A stretch of 64,000 nucleotides of DNA from Nymphaea colorata (Eukaryota; Streptophyta; Magnoliopsida; Nymphaeales; Nymphaeaceae): positions 10,092,106 through 10,156,105 of the forward strand of contig NC_045141.1 in assembly GCF_008831285.2 (NCBI RefSeq), in the 5' to 3' direction. Below, piece after piece: positions 60,796-64,000 of the stretch; position 1 is the stretch's first letter, and each line of letters begins with the position of its first letter. The notes under the pieces are model-generated. The model saw only the letters and a list, made by a program, of their open reading frames with translations, ran no database searches and was not told the origin of the DNA. Both the position numbers and the translations under genes were made by a program.

Positions 60796-61139
60796 GATCT
60801 TGATAAGAGATCTGATCTCTTTTTTCTTGACACTTTACTTATCACGTAGGATTCTGGGTGATTATCTTACCTAAAATAGTCTGGCCTGTACCCTATATGT
60901 TGAGAGTCCATCTTCTCTCAAGAACATCAGAGAATGAATAATGATAAACCTCCCTTTCCCGTGAATGCAGGTATCAAAATGTCGAACCACAACCATGTAG
61001 GTTGCTTTTTTTTTTTCATGTTTTAATACTTCTTTCATAGGAGACTGTTAGAGTGTGCATGCATTTGCTTAGTTATACCTGCACTAGCATATGTGATATG
61101 TGGTTCTAATAGCTCATTCTCACACCTATGCGGTAGCAG
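60796..61139. other. Spacer, no gene seen
   Basis: No supported feature apart from a T run at 61005-61016. Confidence 0.35.
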
Positions 61140-61476
61140 TTTGCACACGGGAAGCAGGAGCTACTGCCGGTGCCTCAGAGGAACAAGCCTGAAGTATGGC
61201 TTAACAAAACACTGCTGTCACTAGGCCTACTGAAGTATGATAACCATTCACACTTCGTGACAAATTATGAAACTGGTGACATTTTCGAGGAATTGATTTG
61301 TGTCTTCTGCATTTGAGCAGGTCAGCAGGCCTAGAGTCAGCGCACAAGGATTAAGCACACCTCAGGAAGTGGTGTCAAGCGAAGAGGAAAAGAAGATAAT
61401 GCCTCAGTCGGAGGAATTCGAAGTTATGGTGGACACGGTTATCAATCACAATGCTGGTGTGGTCCACAACAAGTGA
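61140..61476 (+). other. Possible exon pair of an unidentified gene
   Basis: After CGGTAGCAG at 61139 a frame reads FAHGKQELLPVPQRNKPEVW and on to a TGA at 61314-61316. After GCATTTGAGCAG at 61320 a frame reads VSRPRVSAQGLSTPQEVV, an acidic stretch, and ends HNAGVVHNK with a stop at 61474-61476. GC content and codon use look coding, and both pieces follow AG dinucleotides. I do not recognise either. A short intron (GT near 61277) would be needed to join them. It could be the last exons of a gene fragment or a chance frame. Confidence 0.35.
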
Positions 61477-61509
61477 AGGCTACTCATCCTTGTGGCTCTA
61501 ATGGATCCC

Positions 61510-62237
61510 TGAACTCTCTCTCTAATTTCAAAGATGCCCCTTTTTTCTTTTTCTTTTGGCATATGATTTTTGCATGCACTGGCTGGTGCACACAACTCGA
61601 ACTCCTCTTTTGAGTCCCACCAGCGCCTTCCTCCCTTTTTCTAATACCTTTTCTACATTCCTTTATTGTTTTTGACAACTTTTGCAAAATCATTGAAATT
61701 TGTCACTTAATGATATGTTTTGTTTCTCTTTCTACCTTATCTAGATATGGTGCCTTTCCATGTAATGTAAGCAAAAGAATTGGAACTGCCTCATCACTTG
61801 GTCAGATGGGTAGACTTTAAATGTCATTTTCCATCTTGATCGCATGTCCAATTGAACCGTTCCAAAAAAAAAAAAAACAGATATGGGAAAAAATTAATCT
61901 GTGATTAAGAAATAGATCACTTCGGATTTAAAAAGTAACATCCGAGTGGATTCGCATTCAGATTCTGACATATATAAGTATCAGATCGCATATGGATTCA
62001 GATCAGATTTAGTTTTAAGTAATTACTCATATCCAATGCTCTTACCTTTTGAAAATCTTCTAGATACAGTTCAAAATTCAGATTCGGATTGTGAAACCAG
62101 ATCTTGAATTCAGATTCAGACATGATATCTCTCCATTCTATTAAAATCTGAATTTGAATACCAGTATGTGAATACCTAAAGAAATGGATATGTAAAGAGT
62201 ATACTCAATTTAAATCCAATCCATTAACAACCCCACT
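61510..62237. repeat. Segmental duplication of 51275-51812, with complete GATTCGG-type MITE
   Basis: Homologous to the 51-kb copy up to about 62135. Here the MITE runs on to its other end (ATCCATTAACAACCCC, 62218-62233), which pairs with the start of the element at 7902. Confidence 0.75.
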
Positions 62238-62273
62238 TGCAAAGAAAATTGCTTTAGACAGAAAAAGAAAGAA

Positions 62274-62404
62274 AGGCAAGTGGGGGCCGAAGCACTTCCC
62301 GTTCCAATCTCAGACGTCATTGATGGCCATCTTCTCAAAGAAAGCAATGGTACTGCAACTGAAAGACCTGCTGCTTGGAATGAGCTGTTGGTGATGATGA
62401 TGGA
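62274..62404 (+). pseudogene. Receptor-kinase fragment (subdomain XI region)
   Basis: Frame [20 protein letters not shown], then ATERPAAWNELLVMMM, equivalent to gene B residues AEAFPIANLDVIDRHLLNES and onward. A one-base change in the preceding RQWV codons shifts the frame. It is cut at 62404 by another MITE. Together with 51812-51868 it covers different parts of the same kinase tail. Confidence 0.85.
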
Positions 62405-62880
62405 TACTTATATACTCAGGTTCCAAATTTGAATCCAAAATCAGATTCCACAATCTGAATCTGATTTTTTTTCCTCATCCAAAACTGAATCCAAAATAAG
62501 ACTTCATAATTTGAATCTGATCTAAATCCACCTTTTTCATCCTAATCTGAATCTGAAATCAGATGTCACAATCAAAATCCAACCCGAATCCTATGTATTC
62601 ATATATGAATTCGAATCTGAATCCATATTTTGAACTGAGTCTGGCTGATTTACGAACTGTAGGAGCAATGAATATAGAATCTGATATTTTTGTATATTTG
62701 AATCTGAACTGAATCCGACTGAATATAACTAAATCTGAATCCTTTCGAATATTTATGCATATATGAATCTAAATCTAATCGGATGTCATTTCTTAATTTC
62801 AAATCCTATGTGATTTTTCAGTTGATTAGTAAATTTCTTTTCTTCATCCAAATGTTTTTGGAGCAATTGGCTTGGACATT
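62405..62880. mobile_element. GATTCGG-type MITE(s), inverted relative to 23695
   Basis: Degenerate AATCTGAATCC words throughout. 62490-62890 corresponds to the minus strand of 23695-23940 and beyond the gap. Confidence 0.6.
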
Positions 62881-63340
62881 CAATTCAAATGAGACATATT
62901 GACATCCTTAGGTTGAAGCTTCCCCAATCCAACTGACACGTTTCACCATTATAAACAGGGGACGAGAACAATTGTGTGTGTCATGTGGATAGAGCTGTAA
63001 AACGAGTTGAGCCAACTCAAGCTCAACTCGAATTTGCTCTGTTAAGCTCAAGGTTAACTCAGAACTCACAATTATAAACAAGTCAAGTTCGAGTTTCATA
63101 AGATTGATTTGATTGAACTTGAGTAAACCATTTATCTAGGCATTCTTTTGAAATTATTCAAACTTAAAACCAAAAAAAGAAATCAGGTCAAATGGGACAC
63201 GAGCTTAAAAGAGTCATGCTTTAGCTGTGGCTTGGTCTATCAAATGGAGTTCAAGCTGACCTTGTATAGCTAAACTCGTGCTCGAGCCAAGCTGAACGAG
63301 CTGACTCGGCCCGTATATAGCCCTACAAGTGGATCATTTG
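62880..63340 (-). repeat. Inverted copy of segmental duplication with hAT-like MITE
   Basis: The flank GGTTGAAGCTTCCCCAATCC, read on the minus strand, matches 3113-3142 and 23668-23695. Confidence 0.7.
62990..63325. mobile_element. hAT-like MITE, best preserved target duplication
   Basis: Starts TAGAGCTGTAAAACGAG and ends TATATAGCCCTA. Flanks CATGTGGA / CAAGTGGA match at 7 of 8, supporting hAT-type insertion. Confidence 0.8.
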
Positions 63341-63756
63341 TGTGATTTTGATCTTATTTTTCTTGTAAATTAAATATTTGAGTACTGGTTATGCTATAAG
63401 TCGCCAAAGAAATGATTGTCAAATAATATTCCTTTTGGCTCCTTGAGTCTCATGTAAAAATTAAGCTCTCTTTTTGTGCACTTTAACTGCTAACATGTAT
63501 CTGTGGGTTTTAGTTTGCTTCCTTTTGTGTGCTTTTGAAGGGTTGAGTCAACTCTTGGCGAACATCACCGTGTATGTCAGCATTAATTTCAGCTCTGCTA
63601 ATCTTTCTCCATTGCACAGATTGATTTTGCTCAACATAAATTATGCTTTTGACTAACAAGTAACACAATTAAATGACACAGAGCATTTCTTTCATTTCTA
63701 AACCATTTCTAAATTAGGTAGTATGCTTAACCAAATACATGGTTGAACTGTTAAAT
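63341..63756. other. Spacer, no gene seen
   Basis: AT-rich, no supported feature. Confidence 0.35.
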
Positions 63757-64000
63757 TTCAATAGAGTAGAATGGAAACTGGGTGGAAGAGTGATATTTGG
63801 CAGGAGATGGGATCCAAGATGCTTCTTATAGATTGAGGAGAATATGGGAGTGCCAATCTGGATCAGGGTTCCTAATTTGCCAGTAATTTTACGGAATCGA
63901 TGCACTTTCCAATCTATTGCCAGAGCGCTATGGGGAGATCCGATGGAGGATGGCATCCATACTCAATCGATGTCAAGAATGGGCCTTGCAGAATCTGTGT
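63757..64000 (+). pseudogene. L1-type LINE ORF1 fragment (DUF4283), runs off the window
   Basis: The plus-strand frame reads VEWKLGGRVIFGRRWDP, a TAG, then GVPIWIRVPNLPVILRNRC, SIARALWGDPMEDGI and on to the end of the window. The pattern of GRxxxxxRWxPxF...xxPVWVRxPNLPxxxW...IAxxxGxPL is that of DUF4283, the N-terminal domain of plant L1 ORF1 and related gag-like proteins. One in-frame stop is seen at about 63828. ORF1 would bind the element's RNA. The rest of the element lies beyond 64000. Confidence 0.75.

Overview
This is a stretch of nuclear DNA from a flowering plant. The evidence is LRR-XII-type receptor kinase pseudogenes with the usual single kinase-domain intron, a plant Ty3/gypsy element, plant Ty1/copia and L1-LINE remnants, many MITE-like elements and long AT-rich spacers. 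I cannot name the species. I see no intact host gene; every recognisable coding region carries frameshifts, stops or truncations. A run of exactly 100 Ns (23941-24040) marks an assembly gap.

Layout. 1-3150: a foldback repeat cut by the window edge, then the first copy of a segmental duplication that carries a hAT-like MITE. 3155-5592 (minus): a receptor-kinase pseudogene (A) cut off at its membrane segment and fused to the inverted promoter and signal-peptide start of a second receptor-kinase type. 5600-11530: repeats of the non-coding 5'-flanking segment of these receptor genes, mixed with two MITE families. 13626-16663 (minus): receptor-kinase pseudogene C, with ectodomain, kinase and intron all recognisable. 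16690-18525: more flank repeats and a MITE. 18977-22203: a block that resembles an LTR on the minus strand and contains a roughly 173-bp repeat in six copies. 22204-23940: another copy of the first duplication.

24041-36690 (plus): a decayed Ty3/gypsy element. It holds a plant-mobile-domain-like ORF, gag, protease with a G-patch-like motif, RT, RNase H, a second RNase H, integrase, a spacer and a 3.8-kb 3' LTR. The double RNase H and the extra 5' ORF point to the Tat/Ogre group. No 5' LTR is visible; it may lie in the gap.

36700-43850: solo LTR, spacers and a 1.1-1.2-kb unit present two to three times. 44097-48112 (plus): receptor-kinase pseudogene B with a clear TATA box and a MITE in its intron. 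48835-64000: copia RT and gag fragments, a polypurine tract, a duplicated block at 51 and 61 kb that keeps different pieces of a kinase tail, one broken exon of an EXS-domain (SYG1/PHO1-like) gene, a copia LTR with its primer-binding site, and an L1-type ORF1 fragment at the right edge.

The region reads as a decaying receptor-kinase cluster in which promoters, kinase tails and transposons have been copied and inverted repeatedly. The most unusual items are the mobile-domain ORF joined to a gypsy element, the promoter-segment repeats, and the gene A to gene B-promoter fusion.
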